This document shows, in pieces, positions 1-11,200 of a stretch of 64,000 bases of DNA (positions are counted from its first letter, which is position 1; the number at the start of each line of letters is the position of its first letter). The translations under genes were made by a program, and so were the position numbers. Below the pieces are notes generated by a model. It had not been told where the DNA came from and ran no database searches. It saw only the letters and a program-made list of their open reading frames with translations. The stretch lies in assembly GCF_020687685.1 (NCBI RefSeq), contig NZ_JAJEWM010000002.1, positions 62,001 through 126,000 on the forward strand. The letters are read 5' to 3'. The DNA is from Tessaracoccus sp. OS52 (GTDB taxonomy: Bacteria; Actinomycetota; Actinomycetes; Propionibacteriales; Propionibacteriaceae).

Positions 1-1221
1 CACGCCGCCCGCCTGGCGCGGCTCGAAGATCATCGGCATCTGCTTGAACGTGGAGGCGTTGCCGATCCCGGAGAACAGGAAGATCGCCAGCATTCCGAAC
101 AGGAACAGGTTGAACCCCGACGACAGGGTCTCGGCCGAGCTGTAGTCCGGGGTCAGCGACGGGATGGTCACGATGATCGAGATCACGAGCCCGATGCCGG
201 AGATCAGCGTCCAGATGGCACCGCCCATGCGGTCGGTGAGGGGCGAGAACGCAATCCGGGCGGCGGCGCCGACGAGGGGCCCCAGGAACACGAACTTGAC
301 GACGTCGGGCACCTCGTAGCCCTCGATCAGGAGCTGGGCGGTCGCACCGGAGCCGGTGACGATGTTGTCGTTGTTCTGGCCGTAGAGGTTGGCCATCAGG
401 AGGCCGAACTGAGCCGAGAGCCCCGAGAAGGTACCGAAGGTCATGATGTAGAGCAGCGTCATGAACCAGGTGTCCTTGTTGGAGAAGATGTCGAACTGCT
501 GCCGGATGCTTGCCTTCACCGGGACCGACTTCAGCACCACGTAGGCCCAGATGGCCGTGACGATGATGAGCGGCACGTAGACCAGCGCCGAGTTCTGGTA
601 CCAGACGACGACGTCGCTCTTGCCCGCGAAGCTCATGGTCTGGGAGCCCAGGAACGTGAACATGCCGAACGAGATCAGCCAGGGCGTCAGCAACTGCACC
701 AGGGAGACGCCGAAGTTGCCGACGCCGGCCTGGATGCCCAGCGCGGTGCCCTGCATGCGCTTGGGGAAGAAGTACGACGTCGAGGGCATGAACCCGGAGA
801 ACGCACCGCCGCCGATCCCGGCGAGGAACGCCAGCGCCATCAGACGCCAGTACGGAACGTCGGGATTGGTGACCTCGAACCCCCAGCCGAGCACCGGCAA
901 CAGCAGCAGCAGCGTGGTCAGCGAGACCATCTTGCGGGTGCCGATCATGGGGGGCAGCATCATCCACACCAGCCGCAGGAGGCCGGCCGAGATACCCGGC
1001 ATGGCCGCCATCCAATACAGCTGTTCCTGCGTGAACGTGAAGCCGAGCGCGTTCAGTTTGGGGATGATGGCGCTGGGGAGGAACCACGCCACGAAGCACA
1101 GCGTCAGCGTCACCGTGGTGACTGTGAGCGTGTTCCAGGCGAGCTTCTTGTCCCACTGTTCCGGATCCTCGGGGTTCCAGGACTGGAGCCAATCCCCCTT
1201 GGTCTCGTGCTTCGTGGTCAC
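1..1221 (-). CDS. narK: Nitrate/nitrite MFS transporter, NarK2-like (3' part outside window)
   Basis: Inner-membrane major facilitator for nitrate uptake or nitrate/nitrite exchange, serving the adjacent nitrate reductase. I translated it from the GTG at 1221 (VTTKHETKGDWLQSW...); the frame stays open to the window edge, about 407 codons, with many hydrophobic helices. Motifs include FVAWFLPSAIIPKLN in helix 1 and GIGGGAFSGFMPSTSYFFP, a glycine-rich stretch typical of NarK proteins. The GTG overlaps the TGA of the preceding narK by 4 nt (GTGA), and AGGAGG lies 7 nt upstream, so the two transporters are translationally coupled. It is the second, longer NarK type next to a NarK1-like gene. The C-terminus is not visible. 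Confidence 0.88.
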   Translation of the reverse strand, partial: MTTKHETKGDWLQSWNPEDPEQWDKKLAWNTLTVTTVTLTLCFVAWFLPSAIIPKLNALGFTFTQEQLYWMAAMPGISAGLLRLVWMMLPPMIGTRKMVSLTTLLLLLPVLGWGFEVTNPDVPYWRLMALAFLAGIGGGAFSGFMPSTSYFFPKRMQGTALGIQAGVGNFGVSLVQLLTPWLISFGMFTFLGSQTMSFAGKSDVVVWYQNSALVYVPLIIVTAIWAYVVLKSVPVKASIRQQFDIFSNKDTWFMTLLYIMTFGTFSGLSAQFGLLMANLYGQNNDNIVTGSGATAQLLIEGYEVPDVVKFVFLGPLVGAAARIAFSPLTDRMGGAIWTLISGIGLVISIIVTIPSLTPDYSSAETLSSGFNLFLFGMLAIFLFSGIGNASTFKQMPMIFEPRQAGGV

Positions 1222-2558
1222 TTCACAGCCTCCTCAAGTGGCATTTCGATGGTGCCGGCAAGCTCCGGCGACTGGTCGTGGAGCATCCTCACCACGGTCA
1301 GGTGCATCCAGATGGCGCACAGGGCCGTGACCAGGAAGATGACGAAGAAGGTGCTGGTGGGAAACCCCGACCACTGCTTCGTGTAGGCGAACAGCGGGGG
1401 CAGGAAGAACCCGCCCAGGCCGCCCAGGGTGCCGACGAGCCCGCCGACGGATCCGACGTTGTCCGGGAAGTACTCGGGGATGTGCTTGAACACTGCCGCC
1501 TTCCCGAAGCCCATCGCGCAGCCGAGCAGGAACACCAGCACCGCGAACCCCGCCAGCGGCAGGTGGTAGGGCAGGTGCTGCGTGGTCGAACCGTCGGCGT
1601 GGGTGATGACGATGTAGCCGTTGGGCATCATCAGGATCCCGGAGGTGGCGAGCATGACGGCGAACGTCAGGTACATGACCCGCCGGGCCCCCCAGCGGTC
1701 CGACATCCAGCCGCCGACGGGCCGCAGCAAGGACGCCGGGAAGATGAACGTGGCGGTCAGCAGACCAGCGACGGTGAGGTCGACGTCGAAGTTGTCGACG
1801 TAGTACTTGGGCAGCCAGGCCGACAGCGCCACGTAGACCCCGAACACCGCCACGTAGTACAGGCTGAACCGCCAGACCCGGACGTGCCGCAGCGGCTGGA
1901 GCATCTCGCGGATCGACTTGGCGCGGCCGGGGGCCCGGTCCACCCGCGGCACCACCAGCAGCGTCGCCAGGCCGACGACGACCAGCAGCACCGCGTAGAT
2001 CACCGGAACCAGCCGCCAGCCGCCCTGGATGCCGAACGCGAACGTGGCTCCGGAGGTTGCCAGGATCAGCGGCGGCCCGATGAACTTCGTCACAGAGGCG
2101 CCGACGTTGCCGGCCCCGAACACCCCGAGCGCGAGTCCCTGCCGGTCGCGGGAGAACCAGGCCGCGTTCCAGGTGGTGCCGACGGAGAACAGGTTGCCGG
2201 CGAACCCGACCACGAACGCGAGCACCAGCAGCATGGCGTAGCTGTCGGCCGTCGAGACCAGGTAGGAGGGCACCGCCACGGCGAACAGCATGAACAGGGT
2301 GACCTTGCGGCCACCGATCCGGTCGGCGAGGATCCCCGCGGGCAACCGCCACAGCGAGCCGTTGAGCACCGCCAGCGCCGAGACCCAGGACAACTCGACG
2401 TCGGTGAGCCCCAGTTCCTTCTGGATGGGGACGCCGAGGATTCCGAACATCAACCACACCGCGAACATCAGGGTGAACGCGATCGTGGACATGGTCATGA
2501 CACGACCTGCGCCGCGCCCCGTCTCGTGGACCGGCGCGACCTCAACGAGTCGTGCCAT
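1218..2558 (-). CDS. narK: Nitrate/nitrite MFS transporter, NarK1-like
   Basis: A 446-residue, 12-helix major facilitator, predicted to import nitrate (probably nitrate/proton symport in the NarK1 type). The nitrate signature region is present around residues 125-150 (GTTWNAAWFSRDRQGLALG followed by FGAGNVGAS). A second glycine-rich segment near residue 365 reads GSVGGLVGTLGGLGGF. The ATG at 2558 lies 3 nt after the narI stop, and an internal Met (residue 21 or 23) just before the first helix could also be the start. It sits fifth in narGHJI-narK1-narK2, so transport and reduction are co-expressed. Assignment of direction (uptake or antiport) is inference. Confidence 0.88.
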   Translation of the reverse strand: MARLVEVAPVHETGRGAGRVMTMSTIAFTLMFAVWLMFGILGVPIQKELGLTDVELSWVSALAVLNGSLWRLPAGILADRIGGRKVTLFMLFAVAVPSYLVSTADSYAMLLVLAFVVGFAGNLFSVGTTWNAAWFSRDRQGLALGVFGAGNVGASVTKFIGPPLILATSGATFAFGIQGGWRLVPVIYAVLLVVVGLATLLVVPRVDRAPGRAKSIREMLQPLRHVRVWRFSLYYVAVFGVYVALSAWLPKYYVDNFDVDLTVAGLLTATFIFPASLLRPVGGWMSDRWGARRVMYLTFAVMLATSGILMMPNGYIVITHADGSTTQHLPYHLPLAGFAVLVFLLGCAMGFGKAAVFKHIPEYFPDNVGSVGGLVGTLGGLGGFFLPPLFAYTKQWSGFPTSTFFVIFLVTALCAIWMHLTVVRMLHDQSPELAGTIEMPLEEAVK

Positions 2559-2561
2559 GGA

Positions 2562-3317
2562 CTACCGCTGCCCCTTGTCGCGGTCAGAGGTGCCGACGGG
2601 GTCCCAGCCGCGCCTGCCGGCGGCGACCTTCCGCTTCCCCCCGTCACGCGAGCGGTAGACGATGTAGGGCCGGAACAGGTAGTGCACCGGCGCGGTGAAG
2701 GCGTGCACCAGGCGGGTGAACGGCGTGATGGCGAACAGGAACAGTCCGAAGAACACGTGCAGCCGGAACTGCCAGGTGGAGGCGGCCATGGCGGCGGTGT
2801 CGGGCTGGAAGACCAGCAGGGACCGGAACCACACCGAGACGGTCTCGCGGTAGTTGTGGTGCTCCCCGTTCGGGTGGGTCTCGCCGGTGAACGTCGCCAG
2901 CAGTCCAAGCACGATCACGATGGCGAGCACCAGGTACATCGCCTTGTCGTTGGCCGTGGTGGCCTTGAACACGCGGCCGGTGCGGCGCCGTCGCCAGATC
3001 AGCATGGCCAGGCCGACGACGAGCGCGATGCCCGCGAGGCCGCCGCCGTAGAAGGCACCCAGGTGGTACATCTCCTGCGAGAGCCCGGCCCAGTCCGTGA
3101 ACGCCTTCGGGATCAGGAGTCCGACCAGGTGCCCGATCAGCACCGCCAGCAACGCGAAGTGGAACAGCGGTGAGGCGATCTTCAGCAGCCTGGACTCGTA
3201 CAGCTGGGAACTGCGGGTGGTCCAGCCGAACTGGTCGTACTTGTACCGCCACACCAGCCCGCCCACGAGGATGATCGCGACGACGTAGGGGAAGATCCCC
3301 CAGAGAAGGAAAGTCAT
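2562..3317 (-). CDS. narI: Respiratory nitrate reductase, gamma (cytochrome b) subunit
   Basis: Membrane-anchor diheme cytochrome b that takes electrons from menaquinol and passes them to NarH. 251 residues from the ATG at 3317 (MTFLLWGIFPYV), close to the family's usual 220-260. Five hydrophobic helices are visible. Two His pairs have the family spacing: 10 residues apart in FHFALLAVLIGH and 18 apart in the last helix (LHVFFG...RLVH), matching the four heme ligands of E. coli NarI. The frame is open upstream, but this ATG overlaps the narJ stop (ATGA) and begins directly before helix 1, so the longer form is unlikely. The C-terminal tail is basic and hydrophilic. Confidence 0.95.
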   Translation of the reverse strand: MTFLLWGIFPYVVAIILVGGLVWRYKYDQFGWTTRSSQLYESRLLKIASPLFHFALLAVLIGHLVGLLIPKAFTDWAGLSQEMYHLGAFYGGGLAGIALVVGLAMLIWRRRRTGRVFKATTANDKAMYLVLAIVIVLGLLATFTGETHPNGEHHNYRETVSVWFRSLLVFQPDTAAMAASTWQFRLHVFFGLFLFAITPFTRLVHAFTAPVHYLFRPYIVYRSRDGGKRKVAAGRRGWDPVGTSDRDKGQR

Positions 3318-3940
3318 GACATTGGCCTGCTTGTCTGGATCTGGTAGGTCTCGAGCCCGACCTGTTCGATCGGGGGTGCGTCCACGTATGTCGCGCCGTA
3401 GATGCGCTGCACGTCGGCCCGCGAGGCCGCGAGCGGTCCCGGAAGGTGCCGGCACACCGCCTCCACGAGGCCCTCGTGCGGCAGCTTGTCCTTGCGCAGC
3501 CCGAGCCGGAGCAGCTCCAGGCTCGCCCGGTAGGTGTTCAGCAGCGCGACGCCCCGCTCCTGGTCACCACGGGCGGCGAACTCCAGCACCATGGGCAGGT
3601 AGTCGGGCAGTTCGCCGTCGAGGTCAACGATGAGGCCGGAGTCCCGGTAGGTCTGCTTGATGGCGGCCAGCACCTCGCCGCGGCGGCGGGTGTCGCCGTC
3701 GGTCCAGTAGGTCAGGTGCAGGGCGTGGCGGCGGGAGAGGTCGAACTCCTGGACATGGAACTCCTGCAGTTCCCGCAACGGCGCCGATCGCAGGTGCGCC
3801 AACGCGGGCCGGAACAGCGGCACCGACGGCGTCCCGGCCAGCGACTCCTCGATCAGGTCGAGCGTCCCCAGCAGCCGTTCGTCCGGGTAGGTGAGCAGCA
3901 TGCCCGCGGCCTGGAAGCAGACCTGCATGGAAGATGCCAT
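3314..3940 (-). CDS. narJ: Nitrate reductase molybdenum cofactor assembly chaperone
   Basis: Cytoplasmic NarJ/TorD-family chaperone that binds NarG and permits cofactor insertion and membrane attachment; it is not part of the final enzyme. 208 residues, all-helical in appearance, with the N-terminal pattern AAGMLLTYPDERLL and the central DLSRRHALHLTYWTDGDTRRRGE, a hallmark of NarJ. It begins 1 nt after the narH stop and its TGA overlaps the narI ATG by 4 nt. This position between narH and narI is the standard narGHJI order. Confidence 0.95.
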   Translation of the reverse strand: MASSMQVCFQAAGMLLTYPDERLLGTLDLIEESLAGTPSVPLFRPALAHLRSAPLRELQEFHVQEFDLSRRHALHLTYWTDGDTRRRGEVLAAIKQTYRDSGLIVDLDGELPDYLPMVLEFAARGDQERGVALLNTYRASLELLRLGLRKDKLPHEGLVEAVCRHLPGPLAASRADVQRIYGATYVDAPPIEQVGLETYQIQTSRPMS

Positions 3941-3941
3941 C

Positions 3942-5509
<1,568 letters not shown>

Positions 5510-5510
<1 letters not shown>

Positions 5511-8500
5511 CAGTACTGCACCTCCTGGGAACGACGGCGCACCGTCGAGACGATGTCGCGCTGGACGCCAGTCGGGCCCAGGTAGTTGAACGCGTACGAC
5601 AGGTGGGCGTAGCCACCGATCAGGTGCGTCGGTTTCAGCAGGATCCGCGTCACCGAGTTGTGGATGCCACCTCGGCGCCCGGTGGCCTCCGACTTCGGCA
5701 CGTCGATGGTGCGCTCCTGCGCGTGCTGGACGTAGGCGACGCCGTCGGGCAGCTTGGGCGTGACGACGGCGCGCGCCACGAACACGCCGTTGGCGTTGGT
5801 CAGCTCGATCCAGTCATTGTCCCGCACCCCGATGGAGGTGGCGTCGGCGACGCTGAGCCAGGCCTGCGGGCCGCCGCGGCCCAGCGAGAGCATGAACAGG
5901 TTGTCCTGGTACTCCGAATGGATGGACCACTTGTTGTGGACGGTCAGGTAGCGCAGCACGATCGACTTCTCACCGTTGGGGCCGAGCTCCGGCTCACCGA
6001 ACTGGCGCGACATGTCCAGCGGCGGCCGGAAGATGGGCAGGTTCTCGCCGGCGTCGGTGATCCAGTCGTGGTCCAGGAAGAAGTGCATCCTCCCCGACAG
6101 CGTGTGCCACGGCTTCAGCCGCTCGACGTTGATGGTGAACGCCGCGTAGCGCCGACCGCCGGTCTCCGAGCCCGACCACTCCGGCGACGTGATCACCGGC
6201 TGCGGCGCCTGCTGGGTCTGCACGAACGTGATCCGCTTCTCCTCCAGGCCCTCGGAGAGGTCGGCCAGCTTGCGGCCGGTCTTGCGCTCCAGGTTCCGGA
6301 AGCCCTGGGTGGCCAGCTCGCCGTTGGTGGTACCGGAGAAGATCAGGATGGCCTCGGCCATGCGCTGATCGGTGTCTATCGCGGGCCTGCCGCCGGCTGG
6401 ACCGGACGGGTAGACCCCGTGCAGTTGTGACAGTTGCTCGACCTGGTGGTGCACGTCGTAGGTGATGTTCTTGATCGTGAAGCCGAGCCGGTCCGCGAGC
6501 GGGCCGACGGTGGCGAGCTTGTCCGCGATCGCGGTGTAGTCGCGCTCCACCACCATCAGCTGGGGCATGTTCACGCCGGGGACGGCTTCGATGTCGTCGC
6601 GCTTCCAGTCCCGCTCGATCCCGCCCGGCTGCTTCACCTGGCCGGGCGTGTCGTGCTGCAACGGCACCGCTACAAGGTCGCGCCGGGTGTCCAGCCGGCC
6701 CTTGGCCATGCTGGAGACGGCCCGCGCGAGGTCGCTGAACAGCTGGAAGTCGGTGCGGGTCTCCCACGGCGGGTTGATGGCCGGGGTGAAGGCGTGCACG
6801 TAGGGGTGCATGTCGGTGCTGGACAGGTCGTACTTCTCGTACCAGGTGGCTGCGGGCAGCACCAGGTCGCTCAGCAGCGTCGACGACGTCATGCGGAAGT
6901 CTGCCGTGATCAGCAGGTCGAGCTTGCCCTCGGGCGCCTCGTCGTGGAACTTCACCTCCGTCGGGCGAAGGTCCGCGCCGTGCTGGTTGGGCATGACGTT
7001 GTTGTGCGTGCCCAGCAGGTGCTTGAGGAAGTACTCGTTGCCCTTGGCCGAGGACCCGAACAGGTTGGAGCGCCACAGGATCATCGTGCGCGGCCAGTTG
7101 GCGGGCGCATCGACGTCCTCGATGGCCGAGGCCAGCTCCCCGGACTTCAGCTTCGCCGCCACCCAGGTGCCGACGTCGGGCGCCTCCCCCGCGTCGACGG
7201 CGGCCTGCGCCTCGTCGGCGAGGTCGAGCGGGTTGCGGTCGAACTGCGGGTAGAACGGCATCCAGCCCATCCGCGCGGACTTGGCGAGCGCGTCGGCGTT
7301 GTGCAGGCCGTCCAGCGACCCGGTCGAGAGCGGGCTGGTGATGGCGTCGGCGGAGTAGCCGTCGGTGCGCCACTGGTCGGTGTGCATGTACCAGTAGCCG
7401 GTGCCGATCATGGTGCGCGGCGGCCGCGACCAGTCCAGCGCGTTGGCGACGTTGAACCACCCGGTCATCGGGCGGGCCTTCTCCTGGCCGACGTAGTGCG
7501 CCCAGCCGCCGCCGTTGCGGCCGATGCAGCCGGTCATCATGAGCAGCGCCATGATCGCGCGGTAGGTGGCGTCGGCGTGGTACCAGTGGCAGATGCCGGC
7601 GCCGATGATGATCATCGTGCGGCCCTCGGACTCCTCGGAGTTCTTCGCGAACTCCCGGGCGATGCGCAGGCAGGCCTCCGCGGGGACCGACGTGATGGGC
7701 GCCTGCCAGGCCGGGGTGTAGGGGACGGTGGCGTCGTCGTAACCGGAGGGCCAGACGCCGGGGAGGCCGTCGCGCGGCACCCCGTACTGGGCGAGCATCA
7801 GATCGAAGACGGTGGTGACCAGTTGGCCGTCGATCCGGCGGGCCGGGACGCCGCGGCGCAGGATGGAACCCTCGCCGTGGGGGTCCTCGAAGCACGGCAG
7901 CGCGATCTCGACCGCCTCCGAGCCGTCGGCGTCGAGCAGGCTGAGGGCCGGGTCCAGGTCCTGCAGGTCCAGGTTCCACTTGCCCTGGCCGTCGTCGTTG
8001 TAGCGGTAGCCGATGGAGCCGTTGGGGACGGCGGGCGCGTCGGCGGCCTTGTCCCACAGCACCGTCTTGAAGGCGGCGTCGGGGACGTCCTGGCCCAGGT
8101 CGGCGGCGGTGACGAACTTCGACGCTGTCAGGCCGTGGCCGCCCGGGTGCTCGACGAGCTTCACCAGCATCGTCAGGTCGGTGAACTGCTTGACGTAGTT
8201 CTCGAAGAACGGGACGCGGCGCTCGACGAAGTTCTCCTTGAGCATGACGTGGCCCATCGCCATCGCCAGCGCGCCGTCGGTGCCGGCCTGCGCGGGGAGC
8301 CATTCGTCGGCGAACTTCACGTTGTCGGCGTAGTCCGGCGCGACGGTGACCACCTTGGTGCCGCGGTAGCGGACCTCGGCCATCCAGTGGGCGTCCGGGG
8401 TGCGGGTGACGGGGACGTTGCTGCCCCACATCATCAGGTAGGTGGAGTCCCACCAGTCGCCTGACTCCGGGACGTCGGTCTGGTCCCCGAAGACCTGCGG

Positions 8501-9217
8501 GGAGGCGACGGGGAGGTCGGCATACCAGTCGTAGAAGCTTGTCATCGCGCCACCGAGCAGGTGCGTGAACCGGGTGCCGATGGCGTGGCTCACCAGGCTC
8601 ATGGCCGGGATGGGCGAGAACGAGACCAGCCGGTCGGGGCCGTACTCCTTGATGGTGTTGACGTAGCTGGCGGCCGCGATCTCGAGCGCCTCGTTCCACG
8701 TCATGCGCACCAGGCCACCCTTGCCGCGGGCCTGCTGGTACTTGCGGCGCTTGACCGGGTCCGTCGAGATCTCCTTGAAGGCGGCGACGGGGTCCCCCAG
8801 CCTGGCCTTCGCCTCGCGGTACATCTCGATCAGCACGCCGCGGCCGTAGGGGTAACGGACCCGCGTCGGCGAGTAGGTGTACCAGGAGAACGCGGCGCCG
8901 CGGGGGCAGCCGCGGGGCTCGTACTCGGGGCGGTCATCGCCGGTGGTGGGGTAGTCGGTCTGCTGGGCCTCCCAGGTGATGATCCCGTCCTTGACGTAGA
9001 CCTTCCACGAACAGGAGCCGGTGCAGTTCACGCCGTGCGTGGAGCGCACGACCTTGTCGTGACTCCAGCGGTCGCGGTAGAAGACGTCTCCCTCGCGCCC
9101 GCCCTCCCGGAACACCGCCCGCCCGTCGGGGGTCTCGTCCCACCCGGTGAAGAACTTCCCGATCTTCAGCAGGGCGTCGCTGGCAGAACCGTCGAGGCGT
9201 GCGGATTCCGAAGTCAT
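5510..9217 (-). CDS. narG: Respiratory nitrate reductase, alpha (molybdenum) subunit
   Basis: Catalytic subunit reducing nitrate to nitrite at a Mo-bis-MGD centre on the cytoplasmic side. 1235 residues from the ATG at 9217 (MTSESARLDG), matching the family. The N-terminal FS0 [4Fe-4S] cluster motif is H61/C65/C69 (HGVNCTGSCSW) with C104 (CPRGAAFSWYTYSP). The segment SFYDWYADLPVASPQ, around residues 227-241, holds the Asp that ligates Mo. The frame is open for 87 more codons upstream, but that extension crosses hairpins and a likely control region and resembles no NarG. First gene of the narGHJIK operon. The nearby mobA and moaA supply cofactor steps. Confidence 0.97.
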
Positions 9218-9268
9218 GGTCCCTATCGAACCAAGCGACAAGGTCGCATGTGGGCGAATCGCCCGGAA

Positions 9269-9295
9269 GTTTGTGACGATCTTTCTGTGACAAAC
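9269..9295. promoter_or_regulatory. Candidate operator upstream of narG
   Basis: Imperfect palindrome with arms GTTTGTGAC and GTGACAAAC separated by 9 bp, centred about 65 bp before the narG ATG. It also reads as a direct repeat of TGTGAC with a 14-bp period. It does not fit the CRP consensus (TGTGA-N6-TCACA). Its position suits control of the nar operon by a regulator responding to oxygen or nitrate, but which one is not shown by the sequence. Confidence 0.4.
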
Positions 9296-9346
9296 CCGTC
9301 CTGGGTCCCGGCGGGCGGGATTCCGGTGTACCACCCCTCGCTTGGG

Positions 9347-9413
9347 TGTGCGTTCCGTGCTCCATCGTGGAGCAGCGAACGCACAGCCGGGGGGGTCCTC
9401 AAACCGCCCCCGG
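9347..9413. other. Two adjacent strong stem-loops in the narG/esterase gap
   Basis: First stem-loop 9347-9385: 18-nt arms (outer arm TGTGCGTTC/GAACGCACA, inner TGCTCCA/TGGAGCA) with one 2-nt internal mismatch and the loop TCG. Second, 9387-9413: arms CCGGGGG/CCCCCGG around a 13-nt loop. They lie between divergent genes, just upstream of the esterase ATG at 9435. They could be a leader structure or attenuator for the esterase, or a dispersed palindromic repeat. No T-tract follows, so an ordinary terminator is unlikely. Confidence 0.5.
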
Positions 9414-9434
9414 CCTTCTGGAAGAGTTGCCGCC

Positions 9435-10256
9435 ATGAGACTGATATCCCAGACCGTCGGCAACGACGCCGCCCTCACCGGCTACATCCAGGAACCCAGC
9501 GCGGAACTCAGCACGGCGACGGTGCGGCCCGCGGTCCTCGTGCTCCCGGGAGGCGGGTACTTCATCACGTCGGACCGCGAGGCGGAGCCGGTGGCCCTCG
9601 CCTACCTCGCCGAGGGCTTCAACACCTTCGTCCTGCGCTACTCCGTCGGGGCCGAAGCGCCGTTCTCGAACTCGCTCGCCGACGCCGAGGCCGCCCTGCG
9701 CTGGATCCGCGGGCATGCCGACGAGCTGCACGTGGACCCCGAGAAGGTGGCGGTGGCCGGGTTCTCCGCTGGCGGGCACCTCGCCTCGAGCCTCGCCGTC
9801 GGCGCCGACAAGCCCGACGCGCTAGTCGTCGGCTATCCGGTGACGCTTTCGGAGTTCGGGCCCGCAATCGGCAAGGACATCCTGAACGTGCCGGACCACG
9901 TCACCTCCGACACCCCGCCCACGTTCCTGTTCAGCACCTGCGACGACACGGTGGTTCCCATCCGCAACTCGCTGGAGTTCCTGGGTGCCCTGGCCAGCGC
10001 CGGTGTGCCGTTCGAGAGCCACATCTACCTGCTCGGACCGCACGGTCTCAGCCTGTCGAGGCCCCTGACCGCCAGTGGTCACGCGGAACTGGTGGAGCCG
10101 TCGGTGGCGCAGTGGTTCGCCGACTCCGTCCGCTTCCTGCGCAGCGTATTCGGAGACTTCCCGGTCGAGGGCCAGTCGGAGACGTTCGCGACGCTGGTGG
10201 CCCGCAAGCACCCGGGCCAGGATTCCGCGCGTACCGCAGCCGACGAGCAGCGCTGA
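9435..10256 (+). CDS. Alpha/beta hydrolase (esterase/lipase family)
   Basis: Predicted cytoplasmic carboxylester hydrolase of the acetyl-esterase (BD-FAE/Aes-like) group. 273 residues from the ATG at 9435. Visible: oxyanion motif PGGGYF (residues 38-43, the HGGG equivalent), nucleophile elbow GFSAGG with Ser111, an acid in TCDDTVVP, and the catalytic His in GPHGLS. No signal peptide. The frame is open 31 codons further upstream, but that stretch is the hairpin region. Substrate unknown; such enzymes often deacetylate sugars, which would fit the glycan-degrading genes elsewhere in the window, but this is inference. Alone on its strand apart from mobA, 86 bp downstream. Confidence 0.75.
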   Translation: MRLISQTVGNDAALTGYIQEPSAELSTATVRPAVLVLPGGGYFITSDREAEPVALAYLAEGFNTFVLRYSVGAEAPFSNSLADAEAALRWIRGHADELHVDPEKVAVAGFSAGGHLASSLAVGADKPDALVVGYPVTLSEFGPAIGKDILNVPDHVTSDTPPTFLFSTCDDTVVPIRNSLEFLGALASAGVPFESHIYLLGPHGLSLSRPLTASGHAELVEPSVAQWFADSVRFLRSVFGDFPVEGQSETFATLVARKHPGQDSARTAADEQR

Positions 10257-10342
10257 CGACCGGGCCGGCCCTGCTCGTCCGCAGTGCCAACCGAAGGGCT
10301 CCATAACCCTCCCGTGGGGAGCAACGAGCCTAGACTGGGGGG

Positions 10343-10945
10343 ATGACGGTCGCAGTGATTCTGGGAGGCGGGCGCTCCAAGCGCATGGGGACGAACAAGG
10401 TCGAACTGACCTTGGAGGGCCGCACGCTGCTGGAGCGGGCGGTCGACGCCGTCACCGACGCGAGTCTCGCCATAGTCGTCGCTGACAAGGTCGAACTGGA
10501 GCCCGCACAGGCGTGGCCCGAGGTTCGCTTCGCCCTGGAGAACCCGCCGTTCGGAGGCCCCGTCGCGGGCATCGCCGCCGGCGTGGCGCAGCTTTCCACA
10601 CTCCCCGACAACGAGGAGGTCATCCTCCTGCCCGCCGACGCCGTGTCGGCCAGCGACGCCGCGGGCGAGCTCGCAGCCTCCCGCCCGGGGCCCGACGGCG
10701 TCGTGCTGCAGGACCAGCAGGGCTGGCCGCAGTACCTGTTCGGCCGCTACCGGCTGGGGTCCCTGCGCCGGGCGCTCGGCGAACTCGGCACCGTCCGCGA
10801 CGTGCCGGTGCGGCAACTCGGCCAGCTCCTGAACGTGACGCGCGTCGTCGTGGACCACGACCTGATCGCCGACGTCGACACCCCCGAACAAGCCCGGGAA
10901 GCCGGGATCGACGTGCCGGACGCCGACGAGGCGGTCACCCAGTAG
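10343..10945 (+). CDS. mobA: Molybdenum cofactor guanylyltransferase-like NTP transferase
   Basis: Transfers GMP to molybdopterin to form the MGD cofactor used by NarG. 200 residues, a Rossmann-like nucleotidyltransferase: N-terminal ILGGGRSKRMGTNKVEL (the family's LAGGxSxRMGxDK motif, here GGG for AGG), NPPFGGPVAGI near residue 70, and LLPADAV where MobA has the metal-binding D in a CDxP-like motif. A G-run directly before the ATG serves as ribosome binding site, and a TAGACT box just upstream could be a -10. It converges with moaD, leaving only 6 nt. The related MocA family is an alternative, but the neighbouring moaA/moaD and nar genes favour MobA. Confidence 0.75.
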   Translation: MTVAVILGGGRSKRMGTNKVELTLEGRTLLERAVDAVTDASLAIVVADKVELEPAQAWPEVRFALENPPFGGPVAGIAAGVAQLSTLPDNEEVILLPADAVSASDAAGELAASRPGPDGVVLQDQQGWPQYLFGRYRLGSLRRALGELGTVRDVPVRQLGQLLNVTRVVVDHDLIADVDTPEQAREAGIDVPDADEAVTQ

Positions 10946-10951
10946 GACTGA

Positions 10952-11200
10952 TCAGCCGCCCGCGAACGGCGGCAGGACGTCGAGCTGGCGGGCCTGCCCG
11001 ACGGCGGCGCCGCGGTCGGTGACCCTGGTTCCGTCGAGCAGCAACGAACTGGCTCCCACCACCTTGCCCAGGCGCGCGTCGTCGCCAACCAGCTGCGCGA
11101 GCAGGTCCGCGACGGTGCGCTCCGGGGCCACCTCGACGGTGCGCGACGGCGTCCCCGCGGCCTCGGCCGCCCCTGCGAAGAACCGGACTTCCACTGTCAT
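10952..11200 (-). CDS. moaD: MoaD/ThiS-family sulfur carrier (molybdopterin synthase small subunit)
   Basis: 82-residue ubiquitin-like protein whose C-terminal Gly-Gly thiocarboxylate donates sulfur to precursor Z when partnered with MoaE. It begins MTVEVRFFAGAAEAAG and ends LPPFAGG, the diagnostic di-glycine tail, with DVLPP just before it as in MoaD proteins. The ATG at 11200 overlaps the moaA stop by 4 nt (ATGA), so the two are co-translated. MoaE and MoaC are not in the window. Confidence 0.85.
   Translation of the reverse strand: MTVEVRFFAGAAEAAGTPSRTVEVAPERTVADLLAQLVGDDARLGKVVGASSLLLDGTRVTDRGAAVGQARQLDVLPPFAGG

Noticed and set aside
1278..3173. Long plus-strand open frame of about 630 codons
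   Set aside because: It lies antisense to narK1 and narI, has low-complexity His/Gln/Arg-rich composition and matches no family; it is a shadow frame of high-GC codon bias.
5994..8699. Long minus-strand open frame inside narG
   Set aside because: It is an alternative frame of the narG coding strand with Arg/Pro/Ala-rich translation and no family features.
9269..9295. CRP/FNR binding site
   Set aside because: TGTGA is not followed by TCACA at 6-bp spacing, and the FNR core TTGAT-N4-ATCAA is absent.
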